Positions 34,745-44,014 of a stretch of 64,000 nucleotides of DNA are shown here, one piece after another. Every line of letters begins with the position of its first letter. The first letter of the stretch is position 1. The stretch covers positions 62,001 to 126,000 of the forward strand of contig JAFUBX010000031.1 of the NCBI GenBank assembly GCA_017459985.1, in the 5' to 3' direction. This stretch comes from Parasporobacterium sp. GTDB taxonomy: Bacteria; Bacillota; Clostridia; Lachnospirales; Lachnospiraceae. The notes under the pieces were generated by a model. That model worked only from the letters and a program-made list of their open reading frames with translations. It had not been told where the DNA came from and ran no database searches. The position numbers were made by a program, and so were the translations under genes.

Positions 34745-35698
34745 CTACGCTGCTACCTTGTTCTTTTTGGCTTTCACAAACCGGCCTTTTACCCTGGGAT
34801 CCACAAACATGTAAGCCAGGTCTACAATCAGCATTACGACGATATAGATCGCGCACAGCACGGTTGTACAGGCAAGTATCACTGGAACATCCATGGCGTT
34901 GATTGCATCAAGCACTTTCGTGCCAAGGCCCGGCAGCGCGAATACCCGTTCCACGACAACTGCACTGCCAATTGTCATGGCAAACCGGTTACCGGTCATA
35001 GTGATCAGGGGCATCATGGCATTTTTCAGAGCTTCGCGGTAAATGACTACCGATTCCTTCTCTCCTTTGCTTCTGGCAGTTCTTATATAATCCTGGCGGA
35101 TACAATCCAGCATGGAACTTCGGGTGATCCGGACATGGCCAGCCAGTCCGGGAAGAGCCAGTGTAATCACCGGGAGCACCCAATGCAGCACCGTTCCTGT
35201 GCCAAACATCGGAAATACCCGCATTTTCATGGCAAATACCAGCATAAAGATCATCGCGATCCAGAAATTCGGAATCGCCGAAAGCATTTTTGAAAATACA
35301 TTGATAACATTGTCAATCCACGAATACTGGTGAACGGCACAAAGAATTCCCAACACGGTTCCTATGATAACGATCAGAACTGTCGTAACCAGGGAAAGCA
35401 CGGCACTGGTCGGAATACGAAATCCGATCTCATTCCAGACACTGTTCCGGGTGCTGTAGGAAGTCCCGAAATCCCCTGTGAATGCATGACCGATCCATTT
35501 GACATACTGTACCAGCATCGGCTGATCAAGTCCAAGTTCATGTTCCAGTGCATCGTACTGCTCCTGCGTATATTCCTGTGGCAGCATATTCAGAACAGGG
35601 TCTGTTTTTGAAATGCTGACCATCATGAAAATAAAGAGGGCTGCAAGCAGCAATGTTACAGGCATAAGGATTATTCGTTTGATAATATATTTCGCCAT
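34745..35698 (-). CDS. ABC importer permease (DppB/OppB-like)
   Basis: 317 aa with about six hydrophobic segments, starting MAKYIIKRIILMPVTLLLAA. It contains the DppB-type sequence DQPMLVQYVKWIGHAFTGDFG and the EAA loop YIRTARSKGEKESVVIYREA. It forms the membrane channel with the DppC-like protein. The gap to the binding-protein gene contains a strong hairpin (35727-35764) that may limit read-through or protect mRNA. Confidence 0.9.
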   Translation of the reverse strand: MAKYIIKRIILMPVTLLLAALFIFMMVSISKTDPVLNMLPQEYTQEQYDALEHELGLDQPMLVQYVKWIGHAFTGDFGTSYSTRNSVWNEIGFRIPTSAVLSLVTTVLIVIIGTVLGILCAVHQYSWIDNVINVFSKMLSAIPNFWIAMIFMLVFAMKMRVFPMFGTGTVLHWVLPVITLALPGLAGHVRITRSSMLDCIRQDYIRTARSKGEKESVVIYREALKNAMMPLITMTGNRFAMTIGSAVVVERVFALPGLGTKVLDAINAMDVPVILACTTVLCAIYIVVMLIVDLAYMFVDPRVKGRFVKAKKNKVAA

Positions 35699-35726
35699 CG
35701 TTTAACCTGTTACCTTTCTTTGACAG

Positions 35727-35764
35727 ATTTCGGAGACTTCCTGCATGCAGGAGGTCTCCGAAAT
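35727..35764 (-). promoter_or_regulatory. 38-nt near-perfect palindrome between binding-protein and permease genes
   Basis: Two 19-nt arms with no loop and a single mismatch, centred on CTGCATGCAG, in the 83-nt gap between the substrate-binding-protein gene and the permease gene. No T-run follows on the minus strand, so it is more likely an mRNA-stabilising or processing hairpin that keeps the binding protein more abundant than the permease. It is not a standard terminator. Confidence 0.6.
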
Positions 35765-35781
35765 GGACAGCCGCTTAACTG

Positions 35782-37335
35782 TTATTCGGCAATATAAGCA
35801 TCGAAGAATATTGCATAACGATAACCGTTTTCGATATAAGTTCCCTGCAGTCTGTTTGTGAAAGCACCCCAGTTCGGTTTGAACAGTCCGCCGATAAATG
35901 CATAGGCTTTTACGATTTCGGAAGTGCACTGTTTGTAATATTCGTTCATCTCATCAATGGTAATTGCCTGGTTTGCCTGCTCATAGAGTTCCTGTACCTT
36001 AATGGCTGCCGGATCTTCCGGATCCAGCATAAAGGTTCTCATAGCACCGCTCTGTGCAATCATGGTACCGAATCCAAAGGAAGGAGCTGCCTGCGTAAAT
36101 GCTGCGCCATTCTCCCAGATATCCCAGTTGCCCTGTGCACCGTTGGCCATGGCACCACCGATATCATATTCATTGATATTGACATTGATTCCGTAGGTGG
36201 TGAGCTGTCCTGCAACTGCAGTATCAAATTTCACGGTGGAAGGTGCAGTGATGGTATTGAGTGTGATATCTTCCGGTTTCACACCGGCTTCTTCCAGAAG
36301 AGCCAGAGCCTTATCCGGATCGTAATAGATGGTTCCTTCATCCACATCAACAGTACAGCCTTTATGCCATGGGCTGGTCAGAGTCTCTGCATCTCCGCCA
36401 TAAACGATCAGATTGACTTCGTCCCAATTGATCAGATGGCTGATAGCCTCACGAACTCTCTGATCGGCCAGTGCGGGGCAGGTAGCGCTGGTACCGTTCA
36501 GCCATACACAGTAATTGCTCTTCGGTCCGTCAATGACATAGACTTCATCATACATCTCCAGGTTGTCTACCTGATCCAGGTTTGCCGGTTCATAGTAGTC
36601 AATATCGCCGGTGATCAGAGACATCATGGCTGTATTATCATCGTTGATTGCCAGTACTTCGATGGTTTCAATGTGCGGATACTTTTCCGGATCCCAGTAA
36701 TTTGTATTGGCTTTTAATACCATCTTCTCGCCGGACACATAATCTGCAATATAGTACGGACCAGAGCCGACAGCGCCTTCCAGGGAGTTGTCACCAAATT
36801 CATCCAAAGCGTCAGGATCAACGATACTCATGAAAGAGATGGCAAACTTGCTGGTAAAATCTGCGTAAGGAGCATTGAAGGTAATAGTTAGTTCATAGTC
36901 ACCGGTAGCTTCGATGCTTTCAATCTTATCAAAATAGGATGGATAGTACTGTGCGGTGTATTCAAAGCACCGTTTGACTGCATCTGCAGTGACCGGTCTT
37001 CCGCTGACAAACGTGGCATTTTCTACCAGATTAAGCACAATGCTCATACCATCCTCTGCCCAGGCCCAGTCCCGTGCCAGAGCGCCACGGATATTGTTCC
37101 AATCTCCATCCACATAGGTGAACAGGGTGTCATAAATGTGGAAGTTCAGCCAGTTATTGGAACTGCTCATGAATGCAACCGGTGTTACATAGTCATCTCC
37201 GGTGACTACCCGGATCAGTGTACCTTCCTGCAGGCCTTCCGGTTCTCCTTCCACTGCCAGGGCAGTACCCGCCAGGCAAACGATCAGCATAGCTACCGTC
37301 AAAATGATAACAATAAGTTTCTGCAAAGATTTCAT
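35782..37335 (-). CDS. ABC importer substrate-binding protein (DppA/OppA-like)
   Basis: 517 aa. N-terminal signal segment LIVIILTVAMLIVCLAGTALA, probably cleaved after ALA. The Cys in IVCLAG is not in a good lipobox, so lipid anchoring is uncertain. The mature part shows the SBP family 5 features: WLNFHIYDTLFTYVDGDW, GALARDWAWAEDGMSIVL, GSGPYYIADYVSGEKMVL and REAISHLINWDEV. AAAGGAGA precedes the ATG. It captures the substrate outside the membrane for the transporter. Which substrate is not visible; operon partners (esterase-like hydrolase, flavoprotein) suggest something other than ordinary peptides. Confidence 0.88.
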   Translation of the reverse strand: MKSLQKLIVIILTVAMLIVCLAGTALAVEGEPEGLQEGTLIRVVTGDDYVTPVAFMSSSNNWLNFHIYDTLFTYVDGDWNNIRGALARDWAWAEDGMSIVLNLVENATFVSGRPVTADAVKRCFEYTAQYYPSYFDKIESIEATGDYELTITFNAPYADFTSKFAISFMSIVDPDALDEFGDNSLEGAVGSGPYYIADYVSGEKMVLKANTNYWDPEKYPHIETIEVLAINDDNTAMMSLITGDIDYYEPANLDQVDNLEMYDEVYVIDGPKSNYCVWLNGTSATCPALADQRVREAISHLINWDEVNLIVYGGDAETLTSPWHKGCTVDVDEGTIYYDPDKALALLEEAGVKPEDITLNTITAPSTVKFDTAVAGQLTTYGINVNINEYDIGGAMANGAQGNWDIWENGAAFTQAAPSFGFGTMIAQSGAMRTFMLDPEDPAAIKVQELYEQANQAITIDEMNEYYKQCTSEIVKAYAFIGGLFKPNWGAFTNRLQGTYIENGYRYAIFFDAYIAE

Positions 37336-37362
37336 TTTCTGTCTCCTTTTCTTTTGTACTCT

Positions 37363-38361
37363 TTACTGAGCTTGTTTCCCGTGTTGTTCCATTAATGCCT
37401 TCCGTGTTGCTTCCTTTTTCGCCGCACGATAAGGTGATTTCACATCATAAGTTGTCCAATCTTTGTATTTCTGCATTTTTTCCGGGATCTGATCTTTTTT
37501 TGGAAGAAGTTCCTTCACCACTTCATCGATTTCCTCCAGATGGGCAGCCAGACCTTCCGGTGTGAAATGGTTTTCTCTTCTATGGGCATCATCCTCCGGC
37601 CAGACTGTTTTCACGATACCCTTCTCATCCACTTCATAATGACCATAGATTCCACATACCGGGCAGGTGATCTCATTGGTTCCCGGATGGGTCAACAACA
37701 GGTTCAGATGACAGCTGGGGCAGGTACCTTCCTGATTCCCCCTCCACCTGTGATCCCCGGTTAGAACAGCTTCGGCCACATGACGTCCAAGCTGATGTGC
37801 CCGCTCGATCAGATCCTCCCGGAGTACGATCGCTCCCTGCGCCGCAACCTTTGTCACATTCATCATGTCGACGTGATCGCTACCGGCAGAAAAATCCGCC
37901 ATCAACAGACAGGGAAGTCCGAAAGCTGTCCAGTGCTCCGCCACAGCCCCTCCGACAGAAATGGCAGCTGTTGGCCGACGTTTGACTCTGCCTTCATACC
38001 AGGGCGGAATCTGCTTCAGCTGTGCCACATCCATCTTAGGTCCGAAGAGACGGTCCCGCATGGCAAAGAACAGACTATTGGGGGTGCAAGAGTAAACCGA
38101 AGCGCCAAACAATACGCCGTCAGAATCCAGATAGTGGTTAATCAGGAACTCTGCATCATCCTTATAGATACATTTGTCCGGACCCAGCCGTGACATCATG
38201 CAGCTGGGCTGTCCGCATGACGAGCAGTTGTGAAGCTCAAAATCATTCAGACGGATAAACTCCACTTCCGCACCCAGTTCCTGAGCACCTGCCAGAGCTT
38301 CCTTCAGCAGTATCTCTGTATTGCCGTTTCGCCTGCCTGCGCAAAATGCTGTAATTTTCAT
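37363..38361 (-). CDS. Flavodoxin-fold NAD(P)H:FMN oxidoreductase with inserted zinc-ribbon
   Basis: 332 aa. The N-terminal 200 residues are flavodoxin-like (ITAFCAGRRNGNTEILLKEA, with the FMN phosphate loop GRRNGNTE) and carry the Cys motif HNCSSCGQPSCMMSRLGPDKC typical of iron-sulfur flavoproteins and related reductases. Residues about 215-245 hold CPSC and CPVCG, spaced by about 17 residues, a zinc-ribbon or rubredoxin-like module. A Lys-rich tail of about 60 residues follows. It probably carries electrons to or from the neighbouring flavoprotein reductase or reduces an aromatic/unsaturated substrate. Operon: 33 nt after the hydrolase gene, 27 nt before the binding-protein gene. Confidence 0.75.
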   Translation of the reverse strand: MKITAFCAGRRNGNTEILLKEALAGAQELGAEVEFIRLNDFELHNCSSCGQPSCMMSRLGPDKCIYKDDAEFLINHYLDSDGVLFGASVYSCTPNSLFFAMRDRLFGPKMDVAQLKQIPPWYEGRVKRRPTAAISVGGAVAEHWTAFGLPCLLMADFSAGSDHVDMMNVTKVAAQGAIVLREDLIERAHQLGRHVAEAVLTGDHRWRGNQEGTCPSCHLNLLLTHPGTNEITCPVCGIYGHYEVDEKGIVKTVWPEDDAHRRENHFTPEGLAAHLEEIDEVVKELLPKKDQIPEKMQKYKDWTTYDVKSPYRAAKKEATRKALMEQHGKQAQ

Positions 38362-38394
38362 AAGGTATCCCTTTCTTTTCTCATGGTTTTCGAT

Positions 38395-40158
38395 TTATCT
38401 GTATACATAGTCTCCTACCTTCCACTTTGGCGGAATGACCGGAATCTGCAGGAAGGATTCGTACGCTCCCCCGGTGTGAAGAACATGGATGCCGTTGCCG
38501 TTGTCGGTGTTAAATCCCATCTTGGCATCTTCGTACCATTCGCTTTTGATAAAATGCCCAGCGATTTCGATACGAATCTTTTCTCCTTTGTGAAAGAGTC
38601 TGCTGTGTGGCCAGATCTCCACATCCACCGGATAGATCTGTCCCTCTTCCATAGGCTCATCTTTGCGGTGTGCCTGCACCGGTTGAAAATCGGTACTCCA
38701 TACAGGATCCAGTTCTCTTCTCTTCGTCCGCATATATCCCCATGCTCCGCGGTAAGGTTCATTCATGCAGTAGATTGGAACATATTCTCCTTCTGCCGAA
38801 TACTTTTTGATCCAGACGAACAGATCCATGTTGTCATATCCTTTGCACTCCACATACAGTCGAAGTTTCATATAGCCGGTGATTTCAGTATCCTCCGGGA
38901 ACTGATATTCAAAATAGGTTCCTTCACCATTTTCTGGATCATATTCCACCTGGGCTTCGTAACTGACCGGTTCTGCAGAACCTCCATGGTTGGAAGCATC
39001 CAGATAGATCTTCTCGTAGCGTGTTCTGGCAAATGGGAATTCTTTTTCCACCCGCTTCGGGCAGATATCATAATCATAAGCATCCATGACATCGATACGA
39101 ATGCGCGGAGTCAGTTCCCATCCATTATGGATACCCTTCAGATACCTGTCGAAATAGCGTTTCAGATCCTGGATATTGTCCGGATTGTAGGAATCTGGCC
39201 ATTCCATCTCCCTGTGTGCTCGGAGCCATTTCCGCGGGCTACGGATTCGCCGGAAGGCTTCCAGTGATCCCCGCAGGTGGAAATGACACCAGCCGGAACA
39301 GACATATACCGGAATCCGGATATTCTTCCATTTCGGAATCTTATCTTCCCAGTACGCATCCATAAATGGATGTTCCACACTAGACATTGTTGGGGCATCT
39401 TCTACATAGTTCTTGGCTGCAATGCCTACAATGATTGCCTCGTTGAAATTAGGAGAATCGATCCCACCCAGGCGCATTGATTCCCGGTACAGATCGCCAC
39501 TGGATTCCCAGGCTGCGATGCAGGTCAGATGCGGTGGCTGCTCAGCCGCAATCCTCCATTGGGTCATTCCCACGCCGGAATTTCCGAACATCCCAATATA
39601 ACCACTGCACCAGGGCTGCTGTGCTGCCCATTCAATAAAGTCATAGCCGTCTCTGCCGTCCTGGGTTCCGAAGTTTGCCACATTACCTTCACTGTTTCCC
39701 ACACCACGGGGATCTACATTAGCAATTGCATAGCCGTTGTAACACCAGAAACCCGGATCGGCGGATTCAAACTTGGACATATGAGAGACTGTTTTCGGCG
39801 GTACTCCCATCAGTTTCCATTCGCCGATGCCTTCTGCCGGACGTTTTCCGAAAGGGCTCCAGGAGATGATCAGGGGTACCGGCTCATCTCTGTGTTTAGG
39901 CAGATAGATATCTGCATAGATCCGTACTCCATCACGAAGAGTGATCTCCTGATCCTGCATACAGATCACGCCGGGAGCGGCTTCGTATTCTCTTTGATTG
40001 ATGGGATTGCAGAAATTAAAATGATGTGCCCGTTCACCCTTTGCTCTTGCCTCTTCCATCTGCGCCAGCGTTTTTCCGGGATTACCTTTCCGGTACGCCA
40101 CTTCGATCTGCTCGCCCTGGAATTCCTCTGTAATATGTATAATGTTTTTCTCTGCCAT
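38395..40158 (-). CDS. CocE/NonD-type alpha/beta hydrolase
   Basis: 587 aa. An N-terminal alpha/beta hydrolase domain with the block VICMQDQEITLRDGVRIYADIYLP, YAIANVDPRGVGNSEG, and the nucleophile elbow GMFGNSGVGMTQW (Ser in GNSGVG). The C-terminal jelly-roll domain of X-Pro dipeptidyl peptidase/cocaine esterase proteins starts near 410 (TGYMKLRLYVECKGYDNMDLFVWI). At the acid position where relatives show GWYD, this protein reads SGWCHFHLRG, so the usual Asp seems absent. A His is present in LRAHREMEW. It may hydrolyse an ester or amide of the imported compound, or have a shifted triad. It overlaps no neighbour; 2 nt after the flavoprotein gene. Confidence 0.8.
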   Translation of the reverse strand: MAEKNIIHITEEFQGEQIEVAYRKGNPGKTLAQMEEARAKGERAHHFNFCNPINQREYEAAPGVICMQDQEITLRDGVRIYADIYLPKHRDEPVPLIISWSPFGKRPAEGIGEWKLMGVPPKTVSHMSKFESADPGFWCYNGYAIANVDPRGVGNSEGNVANFGTQDGRDGYDFIEWAAQQPWCSGYIGMFGNSGVGMTQWRIAAEQPPHLTCIAAWESSGDLYRESMRLGGIDSPNFNEAIIVGIAAKNYVEDAPTMSSVEHPFMDAYWEDKIPKWKNIRIPVYVCSGWCHFHLRGSLEAFRRIRSPRKWLRAHREMEWPDSYNPDNIQDLKRYFDRYLKGIHNGWELTPRIRIDVMDAYDYDICPKRVEKEFPFARTRYEKIYLDASNHGGSAEPVSYEAQVEYDPENGEGTYFEYQFPEDTEITGYMKLRLYVECKGYDNMDLFVWIKKYSAEGEYVPIYCMNEPYRGAWGYMRTKRRELDPVWSTDFQPVQAHRKDEPMEEGQIYPVDVEIWPHSRLFHKGEKIRIEIAGHFIKSEWYEDAKMGFNTDNGNGIHVLHTGGAYESFLQIPVIPPKWKVGDYVYR

Positions 40159-40160
40159 AA

Positions 40161-41648
40161 TTATTGCTCTTTTTCCTCCCCTGCAGCTTCCAGTTCTGCA
40201 AAATATTCCAGAATATGTTCCACCGCCAATCGTCCGCCATTGATGGCAAATCCCATAGTATTTCCCGGAAGATGATACAAATAGGTTCCGGCATAGATAT
40301 CACATGCATCGGTACCAATGGCATACAATCCCTGAATTACTTCGTGGTCTTCCGTGATCACTTCGAATTTATAATTGATCTTGATGCCTCCCAGAGAGCC
40401 ATAGCCTCCGAGGATCATCTTGAGTCCGTAGAATATCCTGCCCTGTACCGGACGCAGGTATCTGCGTTCTTTACAGTACAGATCATCAAAATGGTTATCG
40501 CAGGAAGTATTGTATTCATCCACAGTCTTTCGAAGCTGCTGCGGATCGAGACCCATCAGTTCTGCCAGTTCTTCAATACTCTCTGCCATGAACAGAGACT
40601 CCGGATACATCTCCTGCGCTTTCAGAAATGCTTCGTGAAAACCTTCTGCCGGATTGAAACGGAAAACGCCGCTGGGATAGTCCACACCGTTTCGCCGATA
40701 ATCCTCTACGATAGAATCGCACAGAATGTTATAGAGGGTATGACCTTTCTGCAGCATTGCCACGTTTTTGGAAATCGCTCCGTTTTCAAGGATAGATTCA
40801 TCCATGACACGCATAGATTCGCTGTTTACCAGCAGACAGCTTGGCTGGCGAAATACATGCAGTCCGGTAAATCCGCTCTTAGGTCCGGAGATCAGGCTGC
40901 TGAGTCCGCTTTCCATATCCATCCGACTCTTCCCGGCTCCTACTTCCCAGGCCATTTTGATTCCATCACCGTCCAGTCCCGGAACCCGGGTATGGGAAAT
41001 GTCCTTTCCATAGGTTAGGCCGATATACTGTTTAATCATTTCCGGATTGTCACCGAATCCGCCGGTGGCAATAATGACTGCATCCGCAGTGACCTCATAT
41101 TCCTCGTCTTCACTTCTGGCAATCAGTCCGCATACATAATCGTCTTCCCGGATCAGTTTTATCGCCGGGGTGGACATGTAAAACTGCACACCCAGTTCCT
41201 GGGCCCGCTCGTACATGACCTTTGTCATGGCAGAGGCAGCCCTGGGCCCTGGTTTGCCGCCTCCTTCCGGAAGCACCACATGCCAGGTCTGCATGGAGGT
41301 TGGATACCATTTGGCAGGTTCTGCAAACTCCACGCCCATATCTTCCAGCCAGTCTATGGTTTCACCCGATTTCCAGAAATAATCATGGATCAGATGAGCA
41401 TCCGCCTGCCAATGCACATAGTCCATAAACATTTTGAAAGCTTCTTCTTTGGTAATCGGAACCATGCGTTCTTTCTGAATCCGGCTTTCCACACCAAATG
41501 GGCCCATTCCCATGTTGGCAGTACCACCGGCAACCGCTGATTTTTCAAATACAACCGCTTCCAGTCCATGCTCTCCTGCAGTAATAGCTGCTGCCAGTCC
41601 GGCAGGACCTGCTCCGATGATTGCTATGTCAGCTGATATCTGTTTCAT
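40161..41648 (-). CDS. Fumarate-reductase/succinate-dehydrogenase-like FAD flavoprotein
   Basis: About 495 aa from the ATG at 41648, with AGAGGAG upstream. FAD-binding ADIAIIGAGPAGLAAAITA and EKSAVAGGTANMGMGPFG at the start; ADAVIIATGGFGDNPEMI; and the C-terminal LYAIGTDACDIYAGTYLYHLPG with GFAINGGRLA. This is the FrdA/3-ketosteroid dehydrogenase/urocanate reductase superfamily. It lacks an obvious FMN-binding or haem domain and has no signal peptide, so it is a cytoplasmic reductase or dehydrogenase acting on a C=C bond. Electrons could come from the flavodoxin-fold protein of the same operon. Substrate unknown. Confidence 0.8.
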   Translation of the reverse strand: MKQISADIAIIGAGPAGLAAAITAGEHGLEAVVFEKSAVAGGTANMGMGPFGVESRIQKERMVPITKEEAFKMFMDYVHWQADAHLIHDYFWKSGETIDWLEDMGVEFAEPAKWYPTSMQTWHVVLPEGGGKPGPRAASAMTKVMYERAQELGVQFYMSTPAIKLIREDDYVCGLIARSEDEEYEVTADAVIIATGGFGDNPEMIKQYIGLTYGKDISHTRVPGLDGDGIKMAWEVGAGKSRMDMESGLSSLISGPKSGFTGLHVFRQPSCLLVNSESMRVMDESILENGAISKNVAMLQKGHTLYNILCDSIVEDYRRNGVDYPSGVFRFNPAEGFHEAFLKAQEMYPESLFMAESIEELAELMGLDPQQLRKTVDEYNTSCDNHFDDLYCKERRYLRPVQGRIFYGLKMILGGYGSLGGIKINYKFEVITEDHEVIQGLYAIGTDACDIYAGTYLYHLPGNTMGFAINGGRLAVEHILEYFAELEAAGEEKEQ

Positions 41649-41670
41649 ATACACTCCTCTGTATGATTTC

Positions 41671-42573
41671 TTATCTGTTACTGCAACATTGCAGATTTGC
41701 CATATAGCTGATGATCTCTGTACCGATTTCCTGCCCCATTTTCAGCGACAGGCTGACCAGAGTCTCTACATCATACCCGGTATCCACACCCATCATCTGG
41801 AACATGTTTACCAGATCCTCCGTCGCAATATTGCCTTTGGCATTTTCGATAAACGGACAGCCGCCCATGCCTCCTAAGGCCGTATCAAACTCCCGGATGC
41901 CTTCCTCATAAGCCACATAGGCATTGGCAAGTCCCATGCCCCGGGTATTGTGGAAATGACATCCAAAGATATCTGCGGGGAAGCGGGAAAGCAGTTGTTT
42001 CAAAACTGCCCGGGTATGATCCGGCGTGCTGATTCCTGCGCTGTCGGGAAGCCCGATGTCATTCACACCCATCTGCACCAGTTCATCGATCATATAAATC
42101 ACCCGGTCAATGGATACTTCATCTCCGAAGGGACTTCCGAATACACAAGGCAGTCCTACATGAATATTAACATCCGATCCCTGCAGATCAGAAACAAGGG
42201 TTTTTAATTCCGCAAAAGCCTGTTCAACCGAACGTCTGGCATTCCGAACGCTGTGTTCATCACTGACGGAAACCCCCATGATGACATTTTTGATGCCGCA
42301 GGATAATGCTCGCTCCGCACCTTTTTTATTAGATCCGCCGCCATAGATTTCACAGCCCTGCTCCTTCGCATAGGGAAGGACACCTTTGACGACTTCTTCA
42401 GCCTCTACAAACTGCGGTACAAAATCCGTCCGTACGAAACTGATCAGGTCCATTTTTCTGGCTCCTGCATCAATGATTTCCTTTGCCAGCTCGATTTTCT
42501 TATCTGTAGGGATAAAGGTCTTGTAGTTTTGCCATCCATCCCTGGTTACACTCTCTCTGATCGTAATTTTCAT
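41671..42573 (-). CDS. HMG-CoA lyase-like DRE-TIM metallolyase
   Basis: 300 aa. The catalytic N-terminal block is ITIRESVTRDGWQNYKTF (Arg, Asp and Gln in the RDGxQ pattern). It also has DIGLPDSAGISTP, FGCHFHNTRGMGLANAYVA (metal-binding HxH) and the HMG-CoA-lyase signature GGMGGCPFIENAKGNIATED (active-site Cys). The reaction of the family is cleavage of 3-hydroxy-3-methylglutaryl-CoA or a related beta-hydroxy-beta-carboxy acyl-CoA into two smaller pieces. The start overlaps the CaiB stop (ATGA-type). Together they suggest that a dicarboxylic acid is activated by CoA transfer and then cleaved. GGAGG precedes the ATG. Confidence 0.85.
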   Translation of the reverse strand: MKITIRESVTRDGWQNYKTFIPTDKKIELAKEIIDAGARKMDLISFVRTDFVPQFVEAEEVVKGVLPYAKEQGCEIYGGGSNKKGAERALSCGIKNVIMGVSVSDEHSVRNARRSVEQAFAELKTLVSDLQGSDVNIHVGLPCVFGSPFGDEVSIDRVIYMIDELVQMGVNDIGLPDSAGISTPDHTRAVLKQLLSRFPADIFGCHFHNTRGMGLANAYVAYEEGIREFDTALGGMGGCPFIENAKGNIATEDLVNMFQMMGVDTGYDVETLVSLSLKMGQEIGTEIISYMANLQCCSNR

Positions 42574-43787
42574 TCTGCTCCTCCTATCGCTCCAATCTCA
42601 GTGAAATGACGGATTTCATCTTCACTGAAGCCGATGCTCTTAAATATTTCGGTATTGTTTGATCCCAGAGGTGGGCAGGCGTTTCTGTACGCCACCGGGT
42701 ATTCCGACATCTTGATCGGATTACCGGTAATCATCAAATCTCCGGCTGTAGGATGCGGAACCGTCGGGAACATTTCTCTCACATCACGGATATGTGCATC
42801 CTTGTATACCTCCTCATAGGTGAATATCGGAGCTGCAGGTACACCCATTTTCAGCAGGCTGTTTACCACCCACATACCGTTTTTATCCTTGATCCACTCA
42901 TTGATGATTTCCTTCAGCGGATCCCCTGCCCTGGCGCTGTCCAGGCGTGCAAACGGGGTATTAAACCTTGGGTCATCCTTTAATTCCGGCATGTTCATCA
43001 GGTCACACAGTTTGGTAAAATGACTGTTCGTGATAGAACAACTGATTACGATATCCCTGTCAGCTGCACGGAAGCTGTCTGCCGGACCACCGGGAACATC
43101 CAACCGGTTTCCGGTACGTACCGGTTTGGCATCTCCGAAAACGGCCTTCGGAAGTGTTGTTGCACTGGCTGCCACTGCGCAATCCAGCAATGCCACGTCG
43201 ATCTGCTGTCCCCTGCCGGTCTTTTCCCTGTTATAAAGAGAAGCAAGTACGCCAATGCAAAGGTTCAATCCGCACAGCACATCTACAAACGGAATACCGG
43301 GTCTTGTCGGAGGCTGCTCCGGAAATCCGGTAACGCTCATGGGACCGCCCATGGCTTCTGCCACAAGATCCAGTCCCGGATAATTCTTATAAGGGCCGGA
43401 CTGGCCAAATCCGCTGGCGGAAGCATAAATGATTTTATCATTCAACTTTTTGCAGTCTTCATACCCAAATCCCAGTTTCGCCATAACGCCGGGACGATAG
43501 TTTTCGATAAGCACATCTGCACTTTTTACCAGTTCTGAAAAAACCTTTTTTCCTTCTTCCGATTTCATGTCAATACCGACACTCTTCTTGTTACGGTTCA
43601 TCGTCTGGAAATACAGGCTCTCTCCATTTACATTGGGAGGGCCGGTACGTGTTCTGGCCGGATCCTTGTGATTCTCAATCTTGATCACTTCCGCTCCCAT
43701 ATCAGCCAGGATCAGTGAGCACTGTGGTCCTGCCATTGCCTGCGTGTAGTCTATGACCCGAAGTCCTTCAAATATTCCTTGTCCCAT
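42570..43787 (-). CDS. CaiB/BaiF family III CoA transferase
   Basis: About 405 aa from the ATG at 43787, with GGAGG 5 nt upstream. Family features: FEGLRVIDYTQAMAGPQCSLIL, ADMGAEVIKIENHKDPARTR, LIENYRPGVMAKLGFGYEDC, and the expected nucleophile Asp in PFVDVLCGLNLCIG, followed by TGRGQQIDVALLDC. It transfers CoA from a donor acyl-CoA to a carboxylic acid through an enzyme-bound aspartyl thioester. First gene of a ten-gene minus operon extending to the ABC transporter ATPases. It would activate the acid that the adjacent HMG-CoA-lyase-like enzyme cleaves. Confidence 0.88.
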   Translation of the reverse strand: MGQGIFEGLRVIDYTQAMAGPQCSLILADMGAEVIKIENHKDPARTRTGPPNVNGESLYFQTMNRNKKSVGIDMKSEEGKKVFSELVKSADVLIENYRPGVMAKLGFGYEDCKKLNDKIIYASASGFGQSGPYKNYPGLDLVAEAMGGPMSVTGFPEQPPTRPGIPFVDVLCGLNLCIGVLASLYNREKTGRGQQIDVALLDCAVAASATTLPKAVFGDAKPVRTGNRLDVPGGPADSFRAADRDIVISCSITNSHFTKLCDLMNMPELKDDPRFNTPFARLDSARAGDPLKEIINEWIKDKNGMWVVNSLLKMGVPAAPIFTYEEVYKDAHIRDVREMFPTVPHPTAGDLMITGNPIKMSEYPVAYRNACPPLGSNNTEIFKSIGFSEDEIRHFTEIGAIGGAE

Positions 43788-44014
43788 ATTTTCCTCCATA
43801 TTGAAAATACTGTTAAATCGCATCTTTTCTCATTTGCTCTGAGTTTAGCAATTCCTGTCCAGACCGTCATTGGAAGAAAAGCCAAAGAGACCCTGCCATT
43901 TTTGTATCGAAAAACGAAGGCCGGAATCTGCTTTCTTTCCTGTTACCGGAAACGCTGTGTTACAATAGGAGCAGGAAAACATGACCAACATAGCAGGTAA
44001 AGGAGCAAGAACTC

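Noticed and set aside
35782-37335. Lipoprotein anchor on the substrate-binding protein
   Set aside because: The Cys in IVCLAG lacks the small residue at -1 and good lipobox spacing; an AxA signal-peptidase site is nearby.
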